Notes: a model not told the origin generated them from the letters alone. DNA of 48,553 bases from Bacteroidota bacterium (GCA_003175695.1 PSRA01000177.1:1-48553), one strand, 5' to 3'; positions 25,056 through 35,060 are shown, counted from the stretch's first letter. Translations and numbers: made by a program.

Positions 25056-27323
25056 ATGGTCTTCGATCTGGACTTAATTAAGAAAATCTATTCTGGCTTG
25101 CCAGCCAATGTAGATGCAGCCCGCAGGCTAACAGGAAAGCCGTTGACACTAGCAGAAAAAATATTGTATGCACATTTATACGAGCCAGCTAAAAAAGCAT
25201 ACGAAAGAGGAAAGGATTATGTAGATTTTGCGCCTGACCGCGTTGCCATGCAGGACGCAACAGCTCAAATGGCTCTATTGCAATTCATGACCTGCGGAAG
25301 AGAGAAAGTAGCTGTGCCTTCAACGGTTCATTGTGACCATCTCATTCAGGCAAAGACTGGCGCTGCGGCGGATCTCGCTAACGCCTTGGACATTAATAAA
25401 GAGGTGTATGACTTTCTGGCTTCCATCTCTGACAAATACGGAATTGGTTTCTGGAAACCCGGGGCTGGCATTATCCACCAGGTGGTGCTTGAAAATTACG
25501 CATTTCCAGGAGGAATGATGATCGGAACAGATTCGCATACTCCCAACGCCGGGGGATTAGGCATGGTAGCAATTGGAGTTGGCGGAGCAGACGCCGTGGA
25601 TGTAATGGCAGGACTTCCCTGGGAATTGAAAATGCCGAAATTAATTGGAGTAAAACTAACAGGAAGGCTCAACGGATGGAGTTCTTCTAAGGACATTATA
25701 TTGAAAGTTGCCGGTATTCTTACCGTCAAAGGCGGTACTGGCGCTATAGTGGAGTATTTCGGAGAAGGAGCTGATACGCTCAGTGCGACAGGCAAGGGAA
25801 CCATTTGTAATATGGGCGCTGAAATTGGGGCTACCTGCTCAATCTTTGCTTATGACGAGAAAATGTCGGCATACCTTAAAGCCACCGGTCGCGAAGAAGT
25901 AGCCGCGCTGGCTGATCAGATTCGGGACCATTTGCGTCCTGACCCTGAAGTATATGCGAATCCTAAAAATTATTATGACCAGATTATCGAAATCAACCTC
26001 AGCGAGCTCGAACCGCATGTTAACGGACCATTTACTCCCGATCTTGCCTGGCCGATATCAAAATTTGCCGAAGCAGTAAAAGTCAATAATTGGCCCGAAA
26101 AATTGGAAGTGGCACTAATTGGATCCTGCACTAATTCTTCTTACGAAGACATCAGCCGTTCCGCTTCGATAGCCAGGCAGGCGATAGACAAAAAACTAAA
26201 AACCAGGGCAGAATTTACGATTACGCCCGGCAGTGAACAGGTTAGATTCACCATCGAAAAAGATGGATTTCTGAAAACCTTCGACAAGATAGGTGGCGTG
26301 GTTTTGGCAAACGCATGCGGTCCATGCATTGGTCAATGGGCCAGGCATATCGATGATCCCAACAGGAAGAACTCAATCATAACTTCTTTCAACCGCAATT
26401 TTGCCAAGCGAAATGATGGCCTGGCATCTACCCACGCATTCGTTGCATCTCCAGAAATCGTAACCGCATTCGCTATCGCGGGCGATCTGACTTTTAATCC
26501 TTTAAAAGACAAACTAAGAAACGAAAAGGGAGAGGATGTGATGCTGGATGAACCTTCTGGCATTGAACTTCCTCCAAAAGGATTTTCGGTTGATGACCCC
26601 GGTTACCAGGCACCAGCAAAGGATGGCAGCAGAGTTCAGGTAATTGTTAAACCAGACTCTCAGCGTCTGCAATTATTGGAACCTTTCGCAGCCTGGGAAG
26701 GCAAAGATCTAAAAGGATTGAAATTGCTTATCAAGGCAAAAGGAAAATGTACCACCGATCATATCTCAATGGCAGGTCCCTGGTTGAAATTCAGGGGTCA
26801 CCTGGACAACATTTCCAATAACATGCTGATTGGAGCTGTCAATTACTTTAATGAAAAAACTGATCTTGTCAAAAATCAACTAAACGCTCAATACGGCCCC
26901 GTTCCTGCTACCCAACGCGCATATAAAGCCGCCCGTATTGGAACAGTGGTCGTGGGAGATGAAAATTACGGAGAGGGTTCTTCACGCGAGCACGCTGCCA
27001 TGGAACCCAGGCATTTAGGCGTTCGCGCTATTCTGGTCCGTTCTTTTGCCAGGATCCATGAAACCAACCTGAAGAAACAAGGAATGTTGGCTTTGACTTT
27101 CGAAAATAAAGACGATTACAATAAAGTGCTCGAGGATGATACAATTGATATCATAGGTCTTACCGAATTCTCCCCCGGCAAACCACTAAAGGTTGTACTT
27201 AATCACAAGGACGGAACAAAGGATGAAGTGATGGTTAATCATACCTATAACAATCAACAAATTGAGTGGTTCAAAGCTGGTGGCGCCTTGAATGTCATAA
27301 GGAAGCAGTTTGCGAAGGCGTAG
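25056..27323 (+). CDS. Aconitate hydratase (mitochondrial-type)
   Basis: Aconitase isomerises citrate to isocitrate in the TCA cycle and needs a [4Fe-4S] cluster. The protein has 755 residues. Cluster ligands are Cys358 ([10 protein letters not shown]), Cys421 and Cys424 ([10 protein letters not shown]), the same numbers as in mammalian mitochondrial aconitase. Other motifs are [27 protein letters not shown] and the swivel-domain [19 protein letters not shown], which holds the catalytic Ser. This is the mitochondrial type rather than AcnB, which has a different domain order. The gene stands alone, and a strong hairpin follows at 27423. Confidence 0.96.
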   Translation: MVFDLDLIKKIYSGLPANVDAARRLTGKPLTLAEKILYAHLYEPAKKAYERGKDYVDFAPDRVAMQDATAQMALLQFMTCGREKVAVPSTVHCDHLIQAKTGAAADLANALDINKEVYDFLASISDKYGIGFWKPGAGIIHQVVLENYAFPGGMMIGTDSHTPNAGGLGMVAIGVGGADAVDVMAGLPWELKMPKLIGVKLTGRLNGWSSSKDIILKVAGILTVKGGTGAIVEYFGEGADTLSATGKGTICNMGAEIGATCSIFAYDEKMSAYLKATGREEVAALADQIRDHLRPDPEVYANPKNYYDQIIEINLSELEPHVNGPFTPDLAWPISKFAEAVKVNNWPEKLEVALIGSCTNSSYEDISRSASIARQAIDKKLKTRAEFTITPGSEQVRFTIEKDGFLKTFDKIGGVVLANACGPCIGQWARHIDDPNRKNSIITSFNRNFAKRNDGLASTHAFVASPEIVTAFAIAGDLTFNPLKDKLRNEKGEDVMLDEPSGIELPPKGFSVDDPGYQAPAKDGSRVQVIVKPDSQRLQLLEPFAAWEGKDLKGLKLLIKAKGKCTTDHISMAGPWLKFRGHLDNISNNMLIGAVNYFNEKTDLVKNQLNAQYGPVPATQRAYKAARIGTVVVGDENYGEGSSREHAAMEPRHLGVRAILVRSFARIHETNLKKQGMLALTFENKDDYNKVLEDDTIDIIGLTEFSPGKPLKVVLNHKDGTKDEVMVNHTYNNQQIEWFKAGGALNVIRKQFAKA

Positions 27324-27422
27324 TCGGTAGTCACTGTCAGGAGAAAAATACTTGTTGCAGGATGCAGGATTCGAGTGGCTAAAGAATTTCAATTGTTGAA
27401 ATTCATTGTCAGATAAAAAGCT

Positions 27423-27465
27423 CAAAGGCTCTTTTGTTTCCGCGATGGAAATAAAGGAGCCTTTG
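27423..27465. terminator. Long-stem hairpin downstream of aconitase
   Basis: Two 19-base arms (27423-27441 and 27447-27465) pair with 17 Watson-Crick pairs and two G-T wobbles around a five-base loop. It lies 100 bases after the aconitase stop. A TTTTT appears only 9 bases after the hairpin, so it may be a terminator or an mRNA-stabilising 3' structure. Confidence 0.7.
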
Positions 27466-27503
27466 CTATGCATAGTTTTTGCAACTATTCTCGGGGGTTT
27501 TAA

Positions 27504-28994
27504 ATGCAAAATGTACTAAGCGAAAAATCAATTTGCAATAAGAGAGAACTTATCCTTTTCTCAATTGGTTTTATTGTCTTGGTTCGACTCATCTCTATTG
27601 GAGCATTTGGCCTCATGCCCCAGGACGCCTATTATCAATTCTACGGAGAGCATTTGGCACTTTCTTATTTTGATCATCCTCCGATGATTGCCTATATATT
27701 GCGGATATTTACCAGCTTGCTCGGCAGATTTTCGTTTGTAATAAAATTTGCAGATTCGCTCGTCACGGCTTTCAGTTTTTATTTTTTCTGGCGTCTTTCG
27801 GATCGCTTTCTGGATGCGGAAGATGCAAAAAAGTCGGTCCTACTCTTTCTTTCTACCTTAATGTTTACCATCCTTTCCCTGGTTTCGACACCCGATGTTC
27901 CCTTAGTCTTATTCTGGATCATTTCGCTGATTAATCTACATAGTGCCTTATTTCTTGAAAAGAAATTATGCTGGCTTAGCGCCGGCCTCTTCATGGGACT
28001 GGCATTCGACAGTAAATACACGGCCGTGTTATTACCGGGAGGACTCGGCTTGTTCTTATTAATTTCTAATAAATTCCGTTCATATCTCTACTCAAAACAT
28101 TTTTTTGGGATGCTCACCGTGTTCCTCATTACGATCTCTCCGGTTATTATTTGGAATGTGCAACATGATTTTGCATCATTGAGATTTCAGTCGCAGAGCA
28201 GGATGCAATCGATAGAAAGAACAAATTTCGATATCTTTAATTTCTTAGGTTTTATTGGGCACCAGGCGGCTGTTCTTATACCGATCTTGTTTTTTGTACT
28301 GATCTATTTCCTGGCCAGGGAATCAGGAAAATTTCTGCAACGAAAATTGTCATTTACACAAGAAAATATCTTCCTGCTAAGTTTCTTCATTCCTGGTTTT
28401 GCAGTTTTTTTTCTTCTTTCTTTTTTCTATTGGGTAAAACTAAACTGGACCATGCCTGCTTATATTACCGGCATTATTTGGGTGAGCAGGTTTTTTAATC
28501 AAAGGCAACTGATTTGGCAGGTATTATTATCCTTCCTGATTCATATTGCATTAGCAATTGAAATCTTCTTTTATCCGTTCCATGTTGATTCCGACGACAC
28601 CTGGATCGGCTGGAAAGAACTCTCCGACCAGGTAAGAATTCGCCAGCAACAAAATCCGGGCAGCTTTGTATTCTCAGCTGACGATTACAAAACTTCAGCG
28701 ATGCTTCATTATTACTTAAACGAACCAGTATATAGTCAAAACATCATTGGAAAACCTGCTCTTCAATTTGATTATGTCGGAACTGATCTGAAATCATTGA
28801 CAGGCAAAAATGCACTATTCATCGACTCTGATCCTGATTTTTTGGATAACGAGGATGATAAGCCTCCCAAAGAATTGACTCAATACTTTGATCATGTTGA
28901 AAAGCTGGATCCAATTTGGATTATGAGAAATGGAACGCCGGTCAGGAAATTTTCAGTGTTCAGTTGTTTTGATTATCATCCTCCACATGGTTGA
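27504..28994 (+). CDS. GT39/ArnT-like membrane glycosyltransferase
   Basis: A polytopic inner-membrane protein of 496 residues with about ten predicted helices. The first periplasmic loop has the acidic motif of the PMT/ArnT superfamily: MPQDAYYQFYGEHLALSYFD, then HPPMIAYILRIF. Later conserved features are FDSKYTAVLLPGGLGLFLL and a periplasmic C-terminal domain from about residue 365. Members move a sugar from a polyprenyl-phosphate carrier to a lipid or protein acceptor outside the membrane. Donor and acceptor are unknown here. It is a single gene, not in a polysaccharide cluster. Confidence 0.85.
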   Translation: MQNVLSEKSICNKRELILFSIGFIVLVRLISIGAFGLMPQDAYYQFYGEHLALSYFDHPPMIAYILRIFTSLLGRFSFVIKFADSLVTAFSFYFFWRLSDRFLDAEDAKKSVLLFLSTLMFTILSLVSTPDVPLVLFWIISLINLHSALFLEKKLCWLSAGLFMGLAFDSKYTAVLLPGGLGLFLLISNKFRSYLYSKHFFGMLTVFLITISPVIIWNVQHDFASLRFQSQSRMQSIERTNFDIFNFLGFIGHQAAVLIPILFFVLIYFLARESGKFLQRKLSFTQENIFLLSFFIPGFAVFFLLSFFYWVKLNWTMPAYITGIIWVSRFFNQRQLIWQVLLSFLIHIALAIEIFFYPFHVDSDDTWIGWKELSDQVRIRQQQNPGSFVFSADDYKTSAMLHYYLNEPVYSQNIIGKPALQFDYVGTDLKSLTGKNALFIDSDPDFLDNEDDKPPKELTQYFDHVEKLDPIWIMRNGTPVRKFSVFSCFDYHPPHG

Positions 28995-29148
28995 TCAAAT
29001 CTAAAGTACGCCAGTCTTAGGCAAGTTGCCATTTAAGTCCCGCCTTTTGGCGGCCCAAAAAACTGTGAACAAAACTTAAAAGAATTAAAAACCGTCTTTC
29101 GAATAAGATCGAAGACTGTATATTCGTTCTAATATTGTACCTATTAAA

Positions 29149-30555
29149 ATGAAATATCTCCGATTAGCTATTTTCCTGTCGACTGTTATTATATTTTCCG
29201 CTTGTTCTTCTTCCAAAAAACTGTCCAAAACAAATGTCCAGGTTGATACTTTGCCTGCACTTCCGGTCTCCCAGGTAGATATTCCGGTTAAGATTTATGC
29301 TAATCCTTTATTGGCCAAGGCGGAGCAATTGGTACCGAAAGAATTTACATCAGATAGCTGGCCAAATTTCATTCAATCTTCTTGTGATTTCAGGTACAAA
29401 TACCGCTTTGTACGTTCTGCGCTTTCCTTGAGCGTCGTCAATAACCAGGTCGGTATTCAGTTTGCGGGCAATTACCAGGTTGCGGGCAGCCGTTGTGTTT
29501 GCACTGCAGATAAACCAGTAACTCCCTGGATTTCGGGTAGCTGCGGATTCGGTAAAGAACCTATGCGCAGGGTTCAGATTGCTATTCGATCGCAACTAAA
29601 TTTCTATCCAACTTATCAAATTCACACCGCAACCAGTTTAAATAAATTGCAGGCGACCGACCGCTGCGAGGTTTCACTTTTTTCCAGTGATGTTACCCAG
29701 CTCGTCATGGATAGCATTGCCGCATCTGTTGTGGCTTTTTGTTCTGCATTGGATCAGACAATTGCAGGTATGAGTTTCGCGGGACCTGCTCACCAGGCAA
29801 TTGAAAAGAGTTATCAAAAAACCTGCATGGGCAAATATGGATGGCTACTTATTAACCCAATGGCTATCCGAGTAGGATCATTGAATTACGTAAGAGACTC
29901 TTTCAGGATTGCCCTTGGAATTAGTTGCAAACCCGAAATTTCTTCGGACAGTGTCAATCATGTGAGTTCTCCGCAGGCACTTCCTCCTCTTGATCAAAAA
30001 GACGGGGCCAATGGCATCTCCTTATACGTTAATGCCAGTTATGATTACAATTTCATTTCCAAATTGCTTACAGACACACTCAGAAATAAAGTATTTGAAT
30101 TAAAGGGCAGAACTATCGTAGTTAAAGAAGTGGAAGTAAAGGGATTGCCTAACCATCAGGTACAAGTGAAAATTGACTTTGCCGGCTCTAATAAGGGAAG
30201 CATCTATCTGCGAGGCACACCTGTTTTAGATACAGCCAAGCAGGCCTTGAGCATTCCGGACATAACGTACTCTTTGGAAGGGCATGACCTGGCCATAAAA
30301 GTTGCAAAAAGCCTTTTTAAGAATAAAATCAAGAAAACCCTCCAGGGAAATTCTTATCTTGATATTGCCGCTTTGGTAAAATCAAATCTGCACCTGGTCA
30401 ACGATCAGCTTAATAGAGAATTGGCAAAAGGCATCTATTCTTCTGGTAAATGTGCTGATATGAAGGTGATTGGATTGTTGGCAAGAGAGGACAAAATGTT
30501 AGCTCAGTTTCAGATCTCGGGCGACGTTTCCGTCAACAGCAGTGGCGTTTTTTAA
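29149..30555 (+). CDS. DUF4403 lipoprotein
   Basis: A 468-residue predicted lipoprotein with MKYLRLAIFLSTVIIFSAC, acylated at Cys19. The mature protein fits DUF4403: VDIPVKIYANPLLAKAEQLV at the start, then long alternating-hydrophobic beta stretches, and repeats near 300-460 (LYVNASYDYNFISKLLTD, KSLFKNKIKKTLQGNSYLDI). The fold is thought to resemble tubular lipid-binding proteins, which is tentative. About ten cysteines in the first 250 residues, including a CVC pair, are more than usual for an exported Bacteroidota protein and suggest disulfides. No partner gene is adjacent. Confidence 0.85.
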   Translation: MKYLRLAIFLSTVIIFSACSSSKKLSKTNVQVDTLPALPVSQVDIPVKIYANPLLAKAEQLVPKEFTSDSWPNFIQSSCDFRYKYRFVRSALSLSVVNNQVGIQFAGNYQVAGSRCVCTADKPVTPWISGSCGFGKEPMRRVQIAIRSQLNFYPTYQIHTATSLNKLQATDRCEVSLFSSDVTQLVMDSIAASVVAFCSALDQTIAGMSFAGPAHQAIEKSYQKTCMGKYGWLLINPMAIRVGSLNYVRDSFRIALGISCKPEISSDSVNHVSSPQALPPLDQKDGANGISLYVNASYDYNFISKLLTDTLRNKVFELKGRTIVVKEVEVKGLPNHQVQVKIDFAGSNKGSIYLRGTPVLDTAKQALSIPDITYSLEGHDLAIKVAKSLFKNKIKKTLQGNSYLDIAALVKSNLHLVNDQLNRELAKGIYSSGKCADMKVIGLLAREDKMLAQFQISGDVSVNSSGVF

Positions 30556-30731
30556 AGATCTGGACTCCACTTTCCAGAATCTATTGAATTCCAACCAGAA
30601 AACAAATCCGGTATTTTCGACTTTAAGACAATCCTGAGGCAACCATTAACATTTGATTTGCGTTATCTATAGCCGTGTAAGGTAGTTGCGCTATTATCTT
30701 CCACAAAAGATTAAAAACGACCTTAAAGCAT

Positions 30732-31325
30732 TTGATACCAGGGAACAAACACATAAGCGCGATGTTGATGGGTTGCCGGAACAATGACCGGAGTAGCCAG
30801 AAACAGTTGTATCAACTGCTTAAGGGATATGCCATGAAGATTTGCTATCGTTATCAAAATCAAACTGAGCAGGTAGAAGAAGTTGTAAACGAGGGTTTTA
30901 CGAAATTGTTCAAAAACATTCATCAGTTCGATGAAAACAGGCACGCGGATATTTCGATTGCATTGAAAGGATGGTTCAAGAGAATTCTGATTAACACTTG
31001 TATTGACTATTACCGAAAGAATGCGTCCTACATTAACGGGCAGGTGCTGTCCGAAGAAACTGAAAAAATTGCGGATCATACTGAGAACGGCCTCGATGTA
31101 TTGTCGTACAAAGAAATAATTCAGGCTATCCGGGAACTATCGCCAGCTTACCGGACAGTCTTTAATCTTTTTGTAATTGAAGGGCTGACGCATGAAGAAA
31201 TCGGTGAAACATTAGGTATTTCAATTGGTGCATCAAAATCTAATCTATCGAAAGCAAGAGAAAATCTTAGAAAAATCCTGACAAAAAAAACTGATCAGAA
31301 AACATATGTCACAACTGTCCGATAA
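30732..31325 (+). CDS. ECF-type RNA polymerase sigma factor
   Basis: A 197-residue sigma-70 family protein with regions 2 and 4 only. Region 2 contains ALKGWFKRILINTCIDYYRK, with the promoter-melting aromatic residues. Region 4 contains LSPAYRTVFNLFVIEGLTHE and the helix-turn-helix EIGETLGISIGASKSNLSKA. The listed start is a TTG; an in-frame ATG at 30762 would give 187 residues and begin MLMGCRNNDR. Because region 2 usually starts a few residues before this stretch, either is possible. The stop overlaps the next gene by 20 bases, a close coupling expected for a sigma factor and its anti-sigma partner. Confidence 0.92.
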   Translation: MIPGNKHISAMLMGCRNNDRSSQKQLYQLLKGYAMKICYRYQNQTEQVEEVVNEGFTKLFKNIHQFDENRHADISIALKGWFKRILINTCIDYYRKNASYINGQVLSEETEKIADHTENGLDVLSYKEIIQAIRELSPAYRTVFNLFVIEGLTHEEIGETLGISIGASKSNLSKARENLRKILTKKTDQKTYVTTVR

Positions 31326-32802
31326 AGAACTCGACAGGTTGAGCCGGGAGGCGGCTGAGCGATATCAGCCGGATGAGGACATTTCATCCTGGGAGAAGCT
31401 TTCACAGCTTCTGGACAGGGAATTGCCCAATAAGCCGCTCGCCAAACCACCAAGATCCGGGCCATCGCCATTATTTTATGGCGCATTGGTCTTGTTACTT
31501 GGAACTGCAACTTTTTTCATCCTTAAATCGAGAAACAATAGAATAGATTCTACACTCAAATCAGAAGCTGTTCATTCAGCAAATAATCAGTCAAAAGAAA
31601 ATTCCGGTTCTTCCTCTAAAACTAGTGCAACAAAGCAAGCACGGGATCTATCCTCTGTTAACCAAAAAACGGAAAATCCAAACGGAGCAAATCGATCCGG
31701 TCTGACAAATGCTGATCAACATGCAGTTCTAAAACCTGACGCAAATTTTGATAACCCTGGTAATTCAGCACAAAATGGAAATTCCCTGAATCAACCTGGT
31801 TTGAAGAATAGTAAAAAGATTTCGAATCCTGCCAATTCCCTGATATTAGGGCAAACTACTATCGGAGTGGCCGGGATGAGAAATTCGAAGAATGCAGCCA
31901 ACAAATCCAATTATCCTGATTCCAGAAATGCATTGAATAATTCAATTGCCAACGCTGGCGTTGCATCTTCAACTGTTGACGGAATCCATGAATCTGGCGC
32001 AGCTTCACAAGACAAGAATCTGACTAATCAGGCAAGTCAGGATATGCGCTGGGCCGCATTGCCGGGTCTTGCTAACTATCAGAAATATCCGAACACAAAC
32101 GGACTTGCACATACGAATTCAGGCCTGCTTGCAAATAGTGCAAAAACCGGATTGCCTACACCTGGTCACAGAAATCAGTCGCTGCGAATCGTAAATCCTT
32201 TAAAAATTGGATTTATGATTGCTCCTGACTATAGCAATGTTAAATCTGCGGACAATAATCAGCTAAGTATAAACGTGGGACTTACTCTCGGGTATCAAAT
32301 TGCAAACAGGTGGTCAATCAATACCGGATTCATCTATACTGTCAAGAATTATGCTGCCAAAGGACAAGATTTCCATGGTCCAAAGGTCTGGACGCCCGCT
32401 GGGACGCGTCTAGAATATGTAAAAGGCACCTGCAATATGATTGAAATACCGCTCAATATGCGTTATGATTTCAGCAAGGCAAAATACACTACATTCTTTG
32501 CCACTGCCGGGCTCTCGTCCTATTTGATGAAAAATGAATCCTACGATTATTACTTCAGTTCGCCGTACTATGGAACATACCCAAGATCAAAAGATTACAA
32601 TACCGGCAACAGCTACATATTGTCGATCGGAGCTCTTTCTGTTGGTATGGAACGGCAACTGGGTAATTATGTTTCTTTACAGGTCGAGCCATTTATCAGA
32701 GTTCCGTTTACTGGTGTGGGCGTCGGCAACTTACAATTGAATAGTTACGGTGTCAGTTTTTCGCTCAGGTATGCACCTGTGTTTAGAAGTACCAGGCACT
32801 AA
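31306..32802 (+). CDS. Putative membrane-spanning anti-sigma protein with C-terminal outer-membrane barrel
   Basis: 498 residues in three parts. The N-terminal ~50 residues are charged and cytoplasmic, with ISSWEKLSQLLDREL like the short anti-sigma helices found before such barrels. A single membrane helix follows at ~56-74 (LFYGALVLLLGTATFFILK). Then comes a ~225-residue Asn/Ser/Gly-rich linker without clear structure. From ~300 there is a porin-like beta-barrel (PF13568 type: LKIGFMIAPDYSNV, LTLGYQIANRWSINTGFIYT, C-terminal YGVSFSLRYAPVF). It would reach from cytoplasm to outer membrane. The 20-base overlap with the sigma gene supports an anti-sigma role. This matches the dual membrane-spanning anti-sigma proteins reported in Bacteroides. 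Confidence 0.82.
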   Translation: MSQLSDKELDRLSREAAERYQPDEDISSWEKLSQLLDRELPNKPLAKPPRSGPSPLFYGALVLLLGTATFFILKSRNNRIDSTLKSEAVHSANNQSKENSGSSSKTSATKQARDLSSVNQKTENPNGANRSGLTNADQHAVLKPDANFDNPGNSAQNGNSLNQPGLKNSKKISNPANSLILGQTTIGVAGMRNSKNAANKSNYPDSRNALNNSIANAGVASSTVDGIHESGAASQDKNLTNQASQDMRWAALPGLANYQKYPNTNGLAHTNSGLLANSAKTGLPTPGHRNQSLRIVNPLKIGFMIAPDYSNVKSADNNQLSINVGLTLGYQIANRWSINTGFIYTVKNYAAKGQDFHGPKVWTPAGTRLEYVKGTCNMIEIPLNMRYDFSKAKYTTFFATAGLSSYLMKNESYDYYFSSPYYGTYPRSKDYNTGNSYILSIGALSVGMERQLGNYVSLQVEPFIRVPFTGVGVGNLQLNSYGVSFSLRYAPVFRSTRH

Positions 32803-32813
32803 GCAAACAATAA

Positions 32814-32843
32814 GTTTCATCCGCCACGTGTGGCGGATGAAAC
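32814..32843 (+). terminator. Intrinsic terminator after anti-sigma/barrel gene
   Basis: A perfect palindrome: GTTTCATCCGCCAC and GTGGCGGATGAAAC around two bases, followed by AATTTTTTAT. It lies 12 bases after the stop of the barrel gene and ends the sigma/anti-sigma operon. Confidence 0.93.
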
Positions 32844-32919
32844 AATTTTTTATCTTATCCCTTTACATTGTAATAAGCTCGCACCGCTTCATAATCTGAA
32901 AAATCTATATGCTTTCCAC

Positions 32920-33303
32920 TTATACTACATCGAACCAGATTTTCTTTTTGTTGTTCCAATCGCCATTGTAATTAATGAATAATTCTTCGCCGGCTTGCAC
33001 GAATCGAACAGTTTTTATTGTGATTTTTTGCTCTTCATAATCCATTTCATATTCGCAATTGGCTTGATAAGAGTGATTGTAAATGGGTACATACCCAAGC
33101 GCCATGCAACATTGATTGCCTTGTTCGCCCCATTCAAAAATGTAATCGTGTAAAGTAGTCTGGTCGAGGAATTTCCTGTCTGCCGCGCTCATCACAACAA
33201 CCGGGGCAATTTCTATAATGGTATCTTCTACAATATTGGATGAAGTAAACACTCCCCTCCCCCTGCTTTCTGATTTACCTATGAATAAGTTTGATTTGAT
33301 CAT
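32920..33303 (-). CDS. SET-domain protein (putative lysine methyltransferase)
   Basis: A compact 127-residue SET domain, the S-adenosylmethionine-dependent lysine methyltransferase fold. Seen in order: SRGRGVFTSSNI near the start (GRGVF motif), YIFEWG, YNHSYQANCEYEMDYEE with the NHS core of NHSxxxN, and GEELFINYNGDW (ELxxNY motif). There is no post-SET zinc-binding tail and no pre-SET region, as in short bacterial SET proteins. AGGAG sits shortly before the ATG, an uncommonly clear ribosome-binding site here. Substrate unknown. It stands alone, converging with the sigma/barrel operon. Confidence 0.88.
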   Translation of the reverse strand: MIKSNLFIGKSESRGRGVFTSSNIVEDTIIEIAPVVVMSAADRKFLDQTTLHDYIFEWGEQGNQCCMALGYVPIYNHSYQANCEYEMDYEEQKITIKTVRFVQAGEELFINYNGDWNNKKKIWFDVV

Positions 33304-33633
33304 CTCCTTTTCGGTTCGATAAAAATATTGATGAAATTATTCCAAAATCAGTAGCTAAGTAATTTTTATTGCATTTGTTGATCCTTTAAAGGCTATTCTA
33401 TTATGGGGGTTACAAAGGACAAGGTTACATCACAAATACACGATGCTGTGCGCTGTGCGCAACCTTGCGTGACTTGTGACCTCAAAATTGTCCGAACAAA
33501 AAATAACCAAAAAATAGTATTGTTAGCTCGCGCCTATGCACACGTGCGGTACAGGTATGCCTAGGCAGGCGGCCATCATAATTGCGTCTTTGCCCGCTTT
33601 GCGCCTTTGCGTGAAACAACTTACATTTGGCAC
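33304..33633. other. Intergenic region upstream of mgtE
   Basis: About 330 bases. Repeated words rich in TGCGC occur (GCTGTGCGC, TTTGCCCGCTTTGCGCCTTTGCG), and CCTAGGCAGGCGG near 33561. TTTGCGCCTTTGCG at 33592-33611 could contain a -7-like element before the mgtE ATG at 33634. No Mg-sensing leader structure could be recognised by eye. No gene. Confidence 0.45.
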
Positions 33634-35040
33634 ATGTCAACAGAGCTTGAAAATATTGACATACTGGAAAAATTCAAGGAAATGGCTGAATCCGAGGATT
33701 CCAGCTCGTTAAAAGATTTCCTGGACAACCAAAACATCAGCGATGTTGCTGAAATTGTGAGTGACATGCCGGACTACGAATGCCAGATTATCAGCAACCT
33801 CAGCATTCACCGTGCCGTTAGCACGTTCAAGATCCTCGATTTTCCTACACAAAAGAGAATCATACAAGCTTTGAGTCCTACAAAAGCTGCGGAGCTTTTA
33901 AATGCTTTACCCGCGGATGACCGGACATCTTTCCTGGAGGATTTGCCAAGCGAAGCTGTAAAAGAATTGATCAAGGCGCTCGATCCCGAAGAAAGGAAAA
34001 TCACATTGTCCCTTCTTGGTTATCCCGAAGGGAGTGTTGGCAGGTTGATGACTCCTGATTATATCGCGGTTCAAAAAGACTGGACGATCAGGCAGGTTAT
34101 CAGACATATTCGTTCGGTTGGAAGAGACAGTGAAACCATTGACGTCATTTATGTGGTGGACGAGCATGGCGTTTTTATTGATGATATACGGATCCGGGAA
34201 ATTATTCTTGCCGATCCTGACAAGAAAATTGAAGAAGTCATCGATAACCGATATATCGCCCTGCATGTAGATGATGACCAGGAAGTGGCGAACCAGGCAT
34301 TCAAAATGAATAACCGGGTTGCGTTACCCGTCCTGGACAGTCACAATGTGTTGCTCGGGATCGTCACGATTGATGACGTTTTATGGGTAGCAAGTGAAGA
34401 ATTTAGTGAAGACATTCAGAAGATCGGAGGTACCGAAGCACTCGATGCACCTTACCTGGAAATTTCATTTTTTAAGCTCATAAAAAAACGCGCTGGCTGG
34501 TTGATTATTCTGTTCCTCGGCGAAATGTTCACGGCGACCGCAATGGCCTATTTCAACGATGAGATCAACAAAGCCACGATACTGGCAATTTTTGTTCCGC
34601 TAATTATGTCGAGTGGAGGGAACAGTGGCTCACAGGCATCTACTTTGATCATCCAGGCGATGGCTGTAGGCGAAGTAACATTGTTAGACTGGTGGCGCGT
34701 AATCAGGCGTGAACTCTTTTCCGGTCTTATGTTGGGAAGTATTCTTGGTTTTATAGGCTTCGTACGCATATTCGTTTGGCATCTATTGATGGCGCGCGGC
34801 GTAATCAAGGATCTTTATGGCGAACATTGGTTTTTGATTGCAATTACGGTGGGCTTCTCGCTGATTGGTGTGGTGTTGTGGGGAACTTTATCAGGATCCA
34901 TGCTTCCAATAGTCTTAAAAAAGCTGGGAGCCGATCCGGCGGCATCCTCTGCTCCTTTTGTAGCGACTCTTGTTGATGTGACCGGTTTGGTCATATATTT
35001 TTCAGTAGCCACTGTTGTTATGCGAGGCGTTCTGTTGTAA
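33634..35040 (+). CDS. mgtE: Magnesium transporter MgtE
   Basis: A Mg2+ channel of 468 residues in the inner membrane. I use the ATG at 33634; an in-frame TTG nine codons upstream is less likely. Layout: N-terminal superhelical domain (~1-130, with ALSPTKAAELLNALPADDR and LPSEAVKELIKALDPEERK), two CBS domains (~130-250, LMTPDYIAVQKDW and LPVLDSHNVLLGIVTIDDV), a connecting helix, then five transmembrane helices. The pore signature MSSGGNSGSQASTLIIQAMA is intact. The cytoplasmic domains close the pore when Mg2+ is plentiful. The S9 peptidase gene starts 20 bases after the stop, so both may be on one mRNA. Confidence 0.95.
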   Translation: MSTELENIDILEKFKEMAESEDSSSLKDFLDNQNISDVAEIVSDMPDYECQIISNLSIHRAVSTFKILDFPTQKRIIQALSPTKAAELLNALPADDRTSFLEDLPSEAVKELIKALDPEERKITLSLLGYPEGSVGRLMTPDYIAVQKDWTIRQVIRHIRSVGRDSETIDVIYVVDEHGVFIDDIRIREIILADPDKKIEEVIDNRYIALHVDDDQEVANQAFKMNNRVALPVLDSHNVLLGIVTIDDVLWVASEEFSEDIQKIGGTEALDAPYLEISFFKLIKKRAGWLIILFLGEMFTATAMAYFNDEINKATILAIFVPLIMSSGGNSGSQASTLIIQAMAVGEVTLLDWWRVIRRELFSGLMLGSILGFIGFVRIFVWHLLMARGVIKDLYGEHWFLIAITVGFSLIGVVLWGTLSGSMLPIVLKKLGADPAASSAPFVATLVDVTGLVIYFSVATVVMRGVLL

Positions 35041-35060
35041 AATTCTTTCCCAAAATAATC

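Noticed and set aside
27186..27509. 107-codon minus-strand frame over the aconitase end
   Set aside because: It overlaps the aconitase coding end and reads straight through the strong hairpin at 27423; no protein features.
33304..33633. Mg2+ riboswitch (M-box or ykkC-like) before mgtE
   Set aside because: No conserved M-box elements could be recognised by eye; the region has only degenerate GC-rich words.
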